A stretch of DNA of 64,000 nucleotides from Sphingobacterium sp. UBA4616 (GTDB lineage: Bacteria; Bacteroidota; Bacteroidia; Sphingobacteriales; Sphingobacteriaceae). The notes under the pieces were generated by a model. It was not told where the DNA came from and made no database searches. It saw only the letters and a program-made list of their open reading frames with translations. The position numbers were made by a program, and so were the translations under genes. The stretch's first letter is position 1, and each line of letters starts with the position of its first letter. The stretch spans positions 124,001 to 188,000 of the forward strand of contig DGIS01000021.1 of the NCBI GenBank assembly GCA_002386525.1, in the 5' to 3' direction. Shown here piece by piece: positions 18,716 through 26,476 of the stretch.

Positions 18716-19990
18716 ATGAATATCCTAATAATCGGTTCAGGAGGTCGTGAATCGGCCTTTGCCTATAAATTGTCGAAAAGTCCCCGTTTAGATCAATTGT
18801 TTATTGCTCCAGGCAATGCAGGAACGGGTGCGTATGGTCAGAATGTAAATATTAAGGTTACTGACTTTGCAGCTCTTGCTACCTTCGTTCTGGAAAATAA
18901 TGTGCACATGGTGCTGGTAGGTCCGGAAGAGCCTTTGGTCAAAGGTATTCATGATTACTTCTTAAACCGGGAAGATTTAAAGCATATCCCCGTTATAGGG
19001 CCACAACAAGAGGGTGCTCAGTTGGAGGGCTCAAAAGATTTTTCAAAGCAGTTTATGGATCGCCATGGTGTACCTACAGCAGCTTCGAGGTCCTTTGATG
19101 CGACATCATTGGACGAGGGGCTGGCGTATCTTGAAACGCAAAAATTGCCTATTGTGCTGAAGGCGGATGGTTTGGCTGCTGGTAAAGGGGTACTGATTTG
19201 CGAGACCCTCGAGGATGCTAAGGCTGAGTTAAAGGCGATGATTGCAGAGTCTAAATTTGGGGAAGCGAGCCGGGTTGTGGTTGTTGAAGAATTTTTAAGC
19301 GGGATTGAATTGTCTGTTTTTGTTTTGACAGACGGCAATTCGTATAAAGTGCTTCCTTCTGCAAAAGATTATAAACGTATTGGGGAAGGCGATACAGGTC
19401 TAAACACGGGGGGCATGGGGTCGATATCTCCTGTTCCTTTTGCGGATGAGACTTTTTTGAATAAAGTGGAAGAGCGTATAATCAGACCAACAGTAGAGGG
19501 ACTTAAAAAGGATGGTATCCCTTATAAAGGGTTTATCTTCATTGGGCTGATGAATGTGGAGGGGGAACCTTATGTGATCGAATATAATGTTCGTATGGGG
19601 GATCCGGAGACTGAATCCGTATTGCCACGTATTGAATCGGATCTTTTGGATTTACTGGAAGGTGTTGCACACGGTAATTTGGATCAACGTTCTTATACAG
19701 TATCGCCTCAAACTGCAGTAACAGTGATGTTGGTTGCCGGCGGTTACCCCGGAGATTATGAATCTGGAAAAGAGATAACCAATATTGAAAATGTCAAAGA
19801 GTCCATCGTATTTCAAGCAGGTACGAAGGAAGTAGAGGGCAAGATCGTTACAGCAGGTGGGCGTGTCATTGCCGTGACCACATTACAGGATACTTTGTTT
19901 GAAGCCCTTCAACAGGCTACAGCAGATGCGGGAAGAATTTATTTTGAAGGAAAATACTTCCGAAGAGATATCGGTTTTGATCTTATTTAA
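18716..19990 (+). CDS. purD: Phosphoribosylamine-glycine ligase (GAR synthetase)
   Basis: A 424-residue ATP-grasp ligase making GAR from phosphoribosylamine, glycine and ATP, the second step of purine synthesis. The N-terminal dinucleotide-like motif [16 protein letters not shown], then [10 protein letters not shown], the ATP-grasp [11 protein letters not shown], the [18 protein letters not shown] loop and [10 protein letters not shown] are all present, and the length is normal. It is transcribed alone from the divergent promoter region shared with the MG2 gene. A tRNA-Glu unit with its own promoter follows. Confidence 0.97.
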   Translation: MNILIIGSGGRESAFAYKLSKSPRLDQLFIAPGNAGTGAYGQNVNIKVTDFAALATFVLENNVHMVLVGPEEPLVKGIHDYFLNREDLKHIPVIGPQQEGAQLEGSKDFSKQFMDRHGVPTAASRSFDATSLDEGLAYLETQKLPIVLKADGLAAGKGVLICETLEDAKAELKAMIAESKFGEASRVVVVEEFLSGIELSVFVLTDGNSYKVLPSAKDYKRIGEGDTGLNTGGMGSISPVPFADETFLNKVEERIIRPTVEGLKKDGIPYKGFIFIGLMNVEGEPYVIEYNVRMGDPETESVLPRIESDLLDLLEGVAHGNLDQRSYTVSPQTAVTVMLVAGGYPGDYESGKEITNIENVKESIVFQAGTKEVEGKIVTAGGRVIAVTTLQDTLFEALQQATADAGRIYFEGKYFRRDIGFDLI

Positions 19991-20005
19991 AAAATATTAA
20001 AATTA

Positions 20006-20038
20006 TTTTTGGAATACTGATTTTAAGGTCTATATTTG
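20006..20038 (+). promoter_or_regulatory. Canonical Bacteroidota promoter of tRNA-Glu copy 1
   Basis: TTTTTGG (20006-20012), a 19-base spacer after the TTG, and TATATTTG (20031-20038). The tRNA begins 39 bases later. This is the clearest -33/-7 pair in the window, and copy 2 has the same arrangement. Confidence 0.8.
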
Positions 20039-20077
20039 CAACTCCAAAAACAACAATGTTATTGGAATTGCCTAAAA

Positions 20078-20149
20078 GGCCCGTTCGTCTAGGGGTTAGG
20101 ACGCAAGATTTTCATTCTTGAAACAGGGGTTCGATTCCCCTACGGGCTA
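20078..20149 (+). tRNA. tRNA-Glu (anticodon UUC), copy 1
   Basis: A 72-base cloverleaf. The acceptor arms are GGCCCGT and ACGGGCT (first pair G-U), the D arm lies in TCGTCTAGGGGTTAGGACG, the anticodon stem CAAGA/TCTTG holds loop TTTTCAT with anticodon TTC, and the T arm is AGGGG/CCCCT with TTCGATT. The 3' CCA is not encoded (CTACAG follows). It is identical to the copy at 48308. Confidence 0.97.
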
Positions 20150-20172
20150 CAGATCTAAAAGTCAACACATAG

Positions 20173-20207
20173 AAAAGCCTGCAAATTAAATATTTGCAGG
20201 CTTTTTT
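20173..20207. terminator. Terminator of tRNA-Glu copy 1, probably bidirectional
   Basis: A 14-bp stem AAAAGCCTGCAAAT (20173-20186) / ATTTGCAGGCTTTT (20192-20205) with a 5-base loop and a T-run. The minus strand also gives a short T tail that could serve the convergent lipoprotein gene. Confidence 0.9.
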
Positions 20208-20258
20208 GTTTTTCAGCTTTTTCTTACAGAGTATACGGGTAGAAATAGCGGCCCTTCT

Positions 20259-20876
20259 CTAATCTCTTGAAAAGACCATTATTACTTTGGAACGAAAGCT
20301 ATCCTTGCCGCTATAGCTGATTTCCTGCTGCAATTTTAATGAATTTTCATCGACGGATATATCCCACCAATCTATATCTTTCCTGAGCTTTGGGTAATAA
20401 TCTGCGAGGGAATCGACAATTCCTGTCGCAGGGTTTCCCCATTTCTCTACCCATGCGGATGGATTAAATGTCTTGTTTTCCTTAAGCAAGAGACGGTTTC
20501 CTGCGACCTGATAATAATATTTGCGGTAATAAATAGGTTCTCTGGTCTGGATGTTACCGTCTTTAATGCTTACATCTGCGCCTGGTAGATCCCATTTTCC
20601 GCCATCTCCGGTGCTACTTGAACCGATAAAATACGGCTCCATCAACCGTAATGAAGCACTGTCACGACCATCAAAAATCAGATATTGGTAAGGGAGGTTG
20701 TCTGTCTGAACATTACTGTTTCCATTTTTATCACCCGTGGAAAGGGTAGTTTCATAACTTTTTAAGTTCCATTTTCCTTTCAGGAGGTCAGTCATATCCT
20801 GTCCAGAATTTTCTTTTTTGCAGGAAACAAACAATAGGGCAAAAACGAGCACAAGGATCAATCGGTTTCTCTTCAT
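20259..20876 (-). CDS. Lipocalin-like lipoprotein of unknown function
   Basis: A 205-residue lipoprotein (MKRNRLILVLVFALLFVSC, Cys19, followed by KKEN). After the linker, LLKGKWNLKSYE is the usual opening of lipocalin-like (calycin) lipoproteins of Bacteroidota. YLIFDGRDSASLRL and KWDLPGADVSI follow as further strands. No named family is recognised. It converges on the tRNA-Glu and starts the accessory-looking stretch. Confidence 0.75.
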   Translation of the reverse strand: MKRNRLILVLVFALLFVSCKKENSGQDMTDLLKGKWNLKSYETTLSTGDKNGNSNVQTDNLPYQYLIFDGRDSASLRLMEPYFIGSSSTGDGGKWDLPGADVSIKDGNIQTREPIYYRKYYYQVAGNRLLLKENKTFNPSAWVEKWGNPATGIVDSLADYYPKLRKDIDWWDISVDENSLKLQQEISYSGKDSFRSKVIMVFSRD

Positions 20877-21536
20877 GGCATAATAACGGTTCTTGAATGC
20901 TAAAATAAGAAACCTAAATATGAGTTGAAAATCTATGAAGACTTAGCTTTTGGGCTGCGGTAGTGGGGATAGAAGATTTTTTAATTGGGACGCTTTTGGT
21001 AGGTATAATTTTGAAATTTATTATTTAATTTATCGATTAGAAAAGGGAAGCTATGCCATATCTGCGATTAAAACCTACAGTCAACCAATACCAGACCAAT
21101 TCCTGCCTTTTTCCCAGCATTGCTCGAACTTTCTTCGGGCGGGCTTCGGATCTGCCTCGGGTAAAATTCGAGGAAAAGCCGATTAAAAGCCGGGTCCAAT
21201 TCGATAAAAGGTAGAAGTTAATAGGAAGTTAGTGATGAAACAGTCCCCTGAAGGTGATATCGCTACCCCGTCGGATAGCCGTTGAAACCGCCTCTGGATG
21301 TCTTTGAGAAGCGTTTGAGACAAGGTTGGCTCACCTTGGACTGTCTAACTGCTCGTATATCAATGTTCTGGTTATAGGAGCTGATTTTGTTTGCAAAAAA
21401 ATGAGCAGAATCAAAATATGATAGATTTAGCCAAACTATTTGTACCGAAATGCAGTTTTTAATGCATCTAAATAGGATTAAAGCTATGAAATGAGCATGA
21501 TATAGTGAGCGAAAGGTAAAAATCTAAAATATACGT
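20877..21536. other. 660-base gap; possible dispersed repeat or decayed sequence
   Basis: No convincing gene. A 78-codon frame at 20950-21186 on the plus strand and two frames of about 40-50 codons on the minus strand (about 21060-21350) lack starts, domains and neighbours. The region holds the 11-bp-periodic TCG array (21123-21173). A GC-richer block (about 21240-21350) differs from its AT-rich surroundings and may belong to the same repeat element. Confidence 0.6.
21123..21173 (+). repeat. 11-bp-periodic TCG array
   Basis: The trinucleotide TCG occurs at 21124, 21135, 21146, 21157 and 21168, exactly 11 bases apart. Each copy is followed by a purine (GA, GG, GG, GG, GA) and preceded by C or T. 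The bases between are not conserved, so this is a spaced motif of form YTCGR-N6, not a copy-paste tandem repeat. Confidence 0.85.
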
Positions 21537-22022
21537 ATGAGCACCCCAAAGCCGAGCTACCTGAACTTTGATAAAAAGCACTACCCGTGGAAGCCCGATA
21601 TTGATTATCGTTTGAAACCAGCCGAATACCGAGTTGGTAAAGGAGAACAGGGAGTGTTGATCTGTGAACCGTATAAATCGGAAATTGGCCGTTATTGGCG
21701 CTTTAAAACTGAGGCCATTGCCGAGGAGAGCAGTGAGAAAATTTTCAATTTGTTCGAGGATTATCTAAAAGCGGATGACTTTGTTGGAGCAGACATGGCA
21801 CGCAAGTATCTGCAGATGGGATACACGCGTGCACGTCGCTACGCCAACTATAAAGGAGGGAAAAAGTACGATAAGGAAGATGATTATGCGCTATTGGAAC
21901 GTGGAACGGGTGATAGGGAGAAGGCTGCAGCAGCAGAAGTGTTCTATAAACGATGGAAGCAGGCAGAAGCCAATGTGCAATACGGTTCGATGAAAAAACA
22001 ATGGAAAGATGAAAGGGGTTAA
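21537..22022 (+). CDS. DUF4385 family protein
   Basis: A 161-residue soluble protein matching DUF4385 from memory of its motifs: [19 protein letters not shown] at the start, [21 protein letters not shown] (22-residue region around 39-59), and [31 protein letters not shown] (about 82-112). The dense Arg/Lys-aromatic pattern suggests nucleic-acid binding, but no function is established. Its last 14 bases overlap the start of the next small gene in another frame, so the two are probably translationally coupled. Upstream is the non-coding repeat region. Confidence 0.85.
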   Translation: MSTPKPSYLNFDKKHYPWKPDIDYRLKPAEYRVGKGEQGVLICEPYKSEIGRYWRFKTEAIAEESSEKIFNLFEDYLKADDFVGADMARKYLQMGYTRARRYANYKGGKKYDKEDDYALLERGTGDREKAAAAEVFYKRWKQAEANVQYGSMKKQWKDERG

Positions 22023-22149
22023 AAAACAAGATCTACCGCAGAAGATTTGCGCGACCTGTGGAAGGTCATTTACCTGGCGTAAAAAATGGGAGAAAAATTG
22101 GGACGATGTCAAATATTGTTCAGAGCGTTGCAAGAAAAAGAAGACATAA
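22009..22149 (+). CDS. DUF2256 family small zinc-ribbon-like protein
   Basis: A 46-residue protein starting at ATG 22009 inside the end of the DUF4385 gene. It contains CATC (residues 16-19) and, after [19 protein letters not shown] (38-42), giving a CxxC...CxxxC metal-site pattern. The KKxLPxKxCxxCxRPFxWRKKWxxxWxxVxYCSxxC layout is that of DUF2256, whose full length is about 40-60 residues, so it is complete. The function is unknown; related genes are often next to photolyase/cryptochrome-like genes (from memory), but none lies in this window. Confidence 0.88.
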   Translation: MKGVKKQDLPQKICATCGRSFTWRKKWEKNWDDVKYCSERCKKKKT

Positions 22150-22240
22150 TAACTTGTCTATTGACGCTACGACATACTTAAAAATGATACCTAAAGTGTT
22201 CTGTTAAAAACTTCAAGAAGCTTTTCTCTGTTACTACACT

Positions 22241-22483
22241 ATGAAGCAAGAGGCAATAATTGAAAGCATCTTATCAGCTGCCGAAGCCCGTGGTCGCGAA
22301 AAGACATTCTGTCCTTCTGAAATTGCCAGGGAACTTTTTCCAAAGGATTGGCGTGCACATATGCAAGAAGTTATCAATGTAGCTATTTCATTGCAGAATC
22401 AGGGGAAAGTTTTGATCACCCAAAAGGGAAAGGCCATTGATCTCAATGATATCAAAGGCCCCATTCGTATAAGAAAAACTTAG
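22241..22483 (+). CDS. DUF3253 family protein
   Basis: An 80-residue winged-helix-like small protein matching DUF3253: RGREKTFCPSEIARELFP, DWRAHMQEV, QGKVLITQKGKAID and the end KGPIRIRK. It lies 91 bases after the DUF2256 gene on the same strand. The two families are often neighbours in other bacteria (recollection). No catalytic motif is visible. A hairpin without a plus-strand T-run overlaps its stop. Confidence 0.85.
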   Translation: MKQEAIIESILSAAEARGREKTFCPSEIARELFPKDWRAHMQEVINVAISLQNQGKVLITQKGKAIDLNDIKGPIRIRKT

Positions 22484-22508
22484 CGGAAGCAAACTAAATT
22501 TGCTTCCG
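22484..22508 (-). terminator. Hairpin between convergent genes, terminator for the minus strand
   Basis: A 10-bp perfect stem CGGAAGCAAA (22484-22493) / TTTGCTTCCG (22499-22508). Reading the minus strand, CTAAGTTTTTC follows, giving a T tail; the plus strand has none. Confidence 0.5.
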
Positions 22509-22549
22509 GAATAATTCATTAGCGGAAGAGAATTGTCACTCTCATTTCC

Positions 22550-23362
22550 CTAAGTATCGGATGGAATGTGGTCTTTCCAGTTTGGTGAGTCTAAATAGGC
22601 CTGTACGCCATAATTTGTACCGATCTCGGTCATAATGATCTGCATTCTGGCTATTGGGGAAGATTTTGTTTGTGGGATAGGCTCTGAGTCCCAATTCGCA
22701 CCGAAAGCCACACGGATAAGTTCATAAACTTGTCCATTACTCTCCCTCAGATCGAATTTATGGATCACTTGGGGGGCTGTCGAACCCGTAAAATGCCCAT
22801 CTTTATCCGAAGCATACCGCAAGATCAGGTAGGGAATCTTGATCCCACCTGCGTCTTCACTTAGAAATTCATAGCTTCCCTTTTGCTTTAACTCTAATTT
22901 TCCATCCTTTTCCTGGAAAAAAAATACATCTTTTTTTTCATTATTAACTAAGTAAAACCGCATATTCTTTATCAGCGCAGGGTGATCACCATTCGAGACG
23001 ACAAATGGAATATAAAAATCGGTAACTTTCACCTTTACTTCGTCAATCGCTCCAGTTACCTTGTCGGTTATCGATATTATCGTTTCTCCTTTTTTCTTTC
23101 CCGAAATGACGATAGATCCAAAGTTTAGGTTACCGCCTCCTATAAATTCAGCTGTAGCGATATCGCTGTTCTCTATTTTAATGGAATAATCACTGTTTCC
23201 GCTGACTATGGGAAGATAACTCGAACTATTTAAAGGAGCGCTCATTGTGTTTGTCCTCAGTATGAAATCAAATGTATTCTGTTCCTCTTTTTTGCAGCCC
23301 AGCAGGAAAATAAAGGAGAATAGGGCAATCCATATTCTATATGGAATATCTAATTTAATCAT
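22550..23362 (-). CDS. Lipoprotein of unknown function with Ig-like repeat-type N-terminal domain
   Basis: A 270-residue lipoprotein (IALFSFIFLLGC, Cys22, then KKEEQ). The N-terminal half (about 50-115) reads like a short bacterial Ig-like (BIG2-type) beta domain: VSGNSDYSIKIENSDIATAEF..ISGKKKGETIISITDKVTG. The C-terminal half is an unrecognised beta-rich domain (FDLRESNGQVYELIRVAFG). It is followed 22 bases upstream on the minus strand by another lipoprotein gene, so the two probably form one unit. Confidence 0.75.
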   Translation of the reverse strand: MIKLDIPYRIWIALFSFIFLLGCKKEEQNTFDFILRTNTMSAPLNSSSYLPIVSGNSDYSIKIENSDIATAEFIGGGNLNFGSIVISGKKKGETIISITDKVTGAIDEVKVKVTDFYIPFVVSNGDHPALIKNMRFYLVNNEKKDVFFFQEKDGKLELKQKGSYEFLSEDAGGIKIPYLILRYASDKDGHFTGSTAPQVIHKFDLRESNGQVYELIRVAFGANWDSEPIPQTKSSPIARMQIIMTEIGTNYGVQAYLDSPNWKDHIPSDT

Positions 23363-23384
23363 GTTAAGGTTTTATTTGTTAATA

Positions 23385-23837
23385 TTATTTTGTCAAAATC
23401 CAGACCTGTGTCTTTTCGTCATATTGACCGGCAATATCATTATGTTTTAGTTCTTTCAATATCAGCCCGCCGCAGGGCTGGCTTTTATCGGCTTCATTTC
23501 TAAATGTTATTTTGTCTATCAGGTCCGGTTTTAATTCTATATAAAATGTTCCGGTTTCACTACGGTCTATATTTACAGCTATAAACTTCTCGTTTCTGTT
23601 GATGCTGAAATATACCTCGAGCTTCTGTCCGTTAGGCAATATTTGATAGATTTTCAGGTCCTCGGCAGGATAGGACGGATGATCTCCGAAAATAAGGTCC
23701 TTTCCTTCTTCGTCCAGATAATTTATTTTGGTCAGTACCAACATGTCCAAGTGCCCACAAATGGTCTTCTCCTTTTTACATGAATTCGCGGAAACAAAAA
23801 TCAATGATAATAAAAGTAATATAGAATAATTTTTCAT
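23385..23837 (-). CDS. Small lipoprotein of unknown function
   Basis: A 150-residue lipoprotein from the ATG at 23837 (MKNYSILLLLSLIFVSANSC, Cys20, then KKEK). The frame is open for 28 more codons upstream, but those lie in the end of the frameshifted methyltransferase and lack a signal peptide, so they are rejected. The mature part is beta-rich (YFSINRNEKFIAVNIDRSETG; FYIELKPDLIDKITF) and resembles a short beta-sandwich. No family is recognised. It is the first gene of a two-lipoprotein unit. Confidence 0.72.
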   Translation of the reverse strand: MKNYSILLLLSLIFVSANSCKKEKTICGHLDMLVLTKINYLDEEGKDLIFGDHPSYPAEDLKIYQILPNGQKLEVYFSINRNEKFIAVNIDRSETGTFYIELKPDLIDKITFRNEADKSQPCGGLILKELKHNDIAGQYDEKTQVWILTK

Positions 23838-23856
23838 ATCTATCTTCTCTAAGGGA

Positions 23857-24800
23857 TTAATACGATGGGTGTTTAATATGTGGATTTTTCGGGATCTCGA
23901 CCAATCTATATCCTTCCTCAATAAGGGATTTCTTCAGAAATTCATTCGGCATAATTTTAAAAACGGCAATTGAAAGTGTCTGACTAGGCAATATACCCCA
24001 ACTGGAAAAAAAATCACGTATTTTCTTTCGGAAAAGAATATGCCTGAAAGCCTTCTCTTTTCTATCAGCTTTGATATGTTCACTGCCGGGAAACCAAAAA
24101 TTGGGATTAAGTTTTTTAATAGCAATCATAGGAAGATTGAGTCCTGCAGCAAATTTTTCAAATTCCCTTTCTGAAACTTTGTACACAAAGTTTCCCACCC
24201 TTTCATAAGAAAACCTATTTTTCCATATCTTATTGATCTTTTGTCGTTGATTCTTGCCAGCAGATTGGCTAAATACAATAAGATTGGCATTTTTGATATC
24301 GGGTCCTGCGGTTCGATAATTATGATGGCTTTGCTGGCTACTCGGATCATTTCGTAGAGTGCTGCGTAGGGGCGAGGGAAGTGATGGTAGCTTTCCTTAC
24401 AGAGTATATAATCTACGCTATCGTCTTCCAATGTTAATGATTCAGCGTTTTGGGCTGAGAAATCCTTAATAAATTCTTGTTCATGGGAGATTTTCAGGAA
24501 ACTGTCATCCAGGTCACTGGCGGTGACATGGTGGATATTTTGGTCAAGAAGGTAGCGCGCGTCATGTCCATAAGCATCACCAAGAGTAAGCCATTTCGCA
24601 TTTTTGTCCTTGGTGAAAGGAGTGAGGCATTTGAAAAAAAGTTCCTGCAGCCAGTGATTTATACTTCCTTTATAGTTATTTAGTGAATTGATTACTTTTA
24701 CCTTTTGTTCTTTTTCAGGATAGAGGTTGTTGTACCAATTGGCATGGAGGTCATAGCTATGTTCATTGAATAGATCCTGTTTTTGTAAATTATTTTCCAT
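23857..24800 (-). pseudogene. SAM-dependent methyltransferase gene broken by a frameshift
   Basis: Two overlapping minus-strand frames make one protein of about 314 residues. The first (from ATG 24800) has the class I methyltransferase core: WLTLGDAYGHDARYLL, then VTASDLDDSFL, the motif II-like DDSVDYILCKESYHHFPRPY and IIIIEPQDP. The second (about 24220-23857) continues NRFSYERVGNFVYKVSEREFEK..GLNLP, the usual C-terminal extension. They join at a run of five A (minus strand; 24218-24222) where one extra A would restore the frame. It may be a true mutation, a sequencing error or a slippage site. A small palindrome (24826-24841) lies upstream. Confidence 0.8.
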
Positions 24801-25115
24801 AATTAAGTTTATAGTAGTTACATTATCTGATATTGATCAGACAAATAAATGATCCTCTCTTGGTCTTAACCTTGTTTTAGGTTTATTTATTGTAACGGAT
24901 AATTATTTGAAAATGCTACAGGCGTATTAAAATATTGTAAACAATATAAAATGTAGGAGATATCGTGGGTATATGTTCCGTTTATTTAGCTAAAGTGCTA
25001 TAAATTTGCATAATGAGCGTAATTAGAACATTTAAAGGTCACAAACCATAATTTTTGGAAACGAAAATAACATTGTTTAAAAGAGAATTGTATTTTTCAA
25101 TGCATTGATTCAATT
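24801..25115. other. 315-base gap between methyltransferase remnant and DUF6624 gene
   Basis: AT-rich sequence without a coding frame. It holds the 6-bp inverted repeat TCTGAT-ATTG-ATCAGA (24826-24841), 25 bases upstream of the methyltransferase start. Nothing else is recognised. Confidence 0.5.
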
Positions 25116-25790
25116 TTAATATTTACCAAACATGTGCGAAGGAACTTTATAAAGCCAAGGTTTTTTGACCCCGGATTTTAGATTTATAGAATCCCTTAGT
25201 GCAAAATGTGATTCTGTTGTGGTATTCAAATAAATTTCGAGAGCTTCTAAACCCACAGCTTTTCTTCGCTTATTAACTGTTTTGATATCTACAATCGGAT
25301 AGGGAAAAGTCCGGTGATATCTGACGTCATACCAAATCTGTGTACCATATATTTGCAATTCCCCCTTGTTAAGATTTATTCGGTCCAATAAATATGCATA
25401 CTTATCTGGAGAAGCATTTTTTCTCTTTACTTCAGCTTCCATCTTTTTTAGTACCAATTTTTGAAAATCCGGCCATTTATTTAAGTGCTGCACGACCAGC
25501 CAAAACTTATCTGATCCGTCTTTCCCGACCCTATTATATCCAGGAAAACCAAACTTTGAAAAAATCACTTTTGCGTCGTCGTAGTTTTCTTGATATATCT
25601 CTTCCATTCTTTGAAAGAATTGACTGTTATCATGAACATTTTTCGGTGGGTTCATCATCCAGTCTTGATCTTTCTTGGCCATTTGAATGATTTTGTCTCT
25701 TAAAACAGTGTCTATTTGACCGTAAGCATTTATGGTCGCAAATATTAATGCAATAAACAAAACAATTAGTTTACCTAAATTTTTCATCAT
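25116..25790 (-). CDS. DUF6624-like exported protein
   Basis: A 224-residue protein with a cleavable signal peptide (MMKNLGKLIVLFIALIF..INAYGQ, about 24) and no lipobox. The mature part matches the DUF6624 pattern: a KKDQDW start, KFGFPGYNRVGKDGSDKFWLVVQHLNKWPDFQ, YAYLLDRINLNKGELQIYGTQI. The function is unknown. It is monocistronic, with AT-rich gaps on both sides. Confidence 0.75.
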   Translation of the reverse strand: MMKNLGKLIVLFIALIFATINAYGQIDTVLRDKIIQMAKKDQDWMMNPPKNVHDNSQFFQRMEEIYQENYDDAKVIFSKFGFPGYNRVGKDGSDKFWLVVQHLNKWPDFQKLVLKKMEAEVKRKNASPDKYAYLLDRINLNKGELQIYGTQIWYDVRYHRTFPYPIVDIKTVNKRRKAVGLEALEIYLNTTTESHFALRDSINLKSGVKKPWLYKVPSHMFGKY

Positions 25791-26022
25791 GATCTTGATA
25801 GGCCGAATTCTTAAAGCTTAAATAATCCAGTTTTGGTAGATATAACACTGTTGATTTTGAAAGTGCTGAATACAATCTCCGAAAGCTTAATATAAAACTA
25901 ATACAATAATAAATCAAAAAAAATCATTTTTTAACTAGCCCCCTTGATGTAGTCATGATACAAATCCGCATATTATTGAGATAATTCTATCCTATCAGAA
26001 TCGTTACAATCTCTAAATTTGA

Positions 26023-26187
26023 TTAATCAATTATAGAAAGAAAAACCTTAGAGAAGCATTTAGAAAATCAAGTCAGAAATTAATCATCCATCTTCTTTGT
26101 GAAGAAGCTAGTGCAAATCTTGGGAAAGGTAATGTTGGAGGTCAATATGAATTGCGGGAATCAATTAGAAAATTATTAGAACTATAA
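26023..26187 (+). pseudogene. Possible gene remnant (C-terminal 54 codons, no start)
   Basis: An open frame with a protein-like composition (LREAFRKSSQKLIIHLLCEE.., ending YELRESIRKLLEL) lies between an in-frame TGA at 26020 and a TAA at 26185. No ATG, GTG or TTG start is seen. A terminator follows 15 bases after the stop, as for a real gene. I do not recognise the family; chance is possible. Confidence 0.3.
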
Positions 26188-26202
26188 ATTTAAAAAACCA
26201 GA

Positions 26203-26236
26203 AGACTTTGAAACTATTGTCGTAAAGTCTTTTTTT
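26203..26236 (+). terminator. Terminator after the remnant frame
   Basis: AGACTTT (26203-26209) / AAAGTCT (26224-26230) followed by T6. No intact gene precedes it, which supports a decayed gene or a small RNA upstream. Confidence 0.65.
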
Positions 26237-26364
26237 AGCTTAGGATAGCTAATACCATTTAGCTTTTAAAAAAAATAACCAATTATGTATACGTCAAAAT
26301 TAAGCGTTCGCCCGATAATAGGGCGGGCATCAATCCGTTCGTCTTAAAATTACCCTAAAATAGC

Positions 26365-26400
26365 TGGTATATATTGCTAAAAAATGAATGATATATACCA
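26365..26400. promoter_or_regulatory. Perfect 10-bp inverted repeat upstream of the Sus operon
   Basis: TGGTATATAT (26365-26374) and ATATATACCA (26391-26400) with a 16-base spacer, centred about 94 bases before the first ATG. It could be a regulator-binding site or an mRNA leader hairpin. Confidence 0.45.
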
Positions 26401-26476
26401 AATCGGTGAGTCAAGGATTCATGGAAGGTGATATACTCATGTTTATAAAAATAAACTCTAATCAATTAAAAACCTT

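Larger units (their letters stand above)
25791..26476. other. 686-base gap before the Sus locus: gene remnant, terminator and inverted repeats
   Basis: Non-coding apart from a start-less 54-codon frame (26023-26187) ended by a terminator (26203-26236). Downstream are a GC hairpin CGCCC-N7-GGGCG (26309-26325) and a perfect 10-bp inverted repeat (26365-26400) in the region that must contain the Sus operon promoter. Confidence 0.6.

Noticed and set aside
20950..21186. Plus-strand 78-codon gene in the gap
   Set aside because: It has no domain, no coding-like composition and runs through the 11-bp-periodic repeat.
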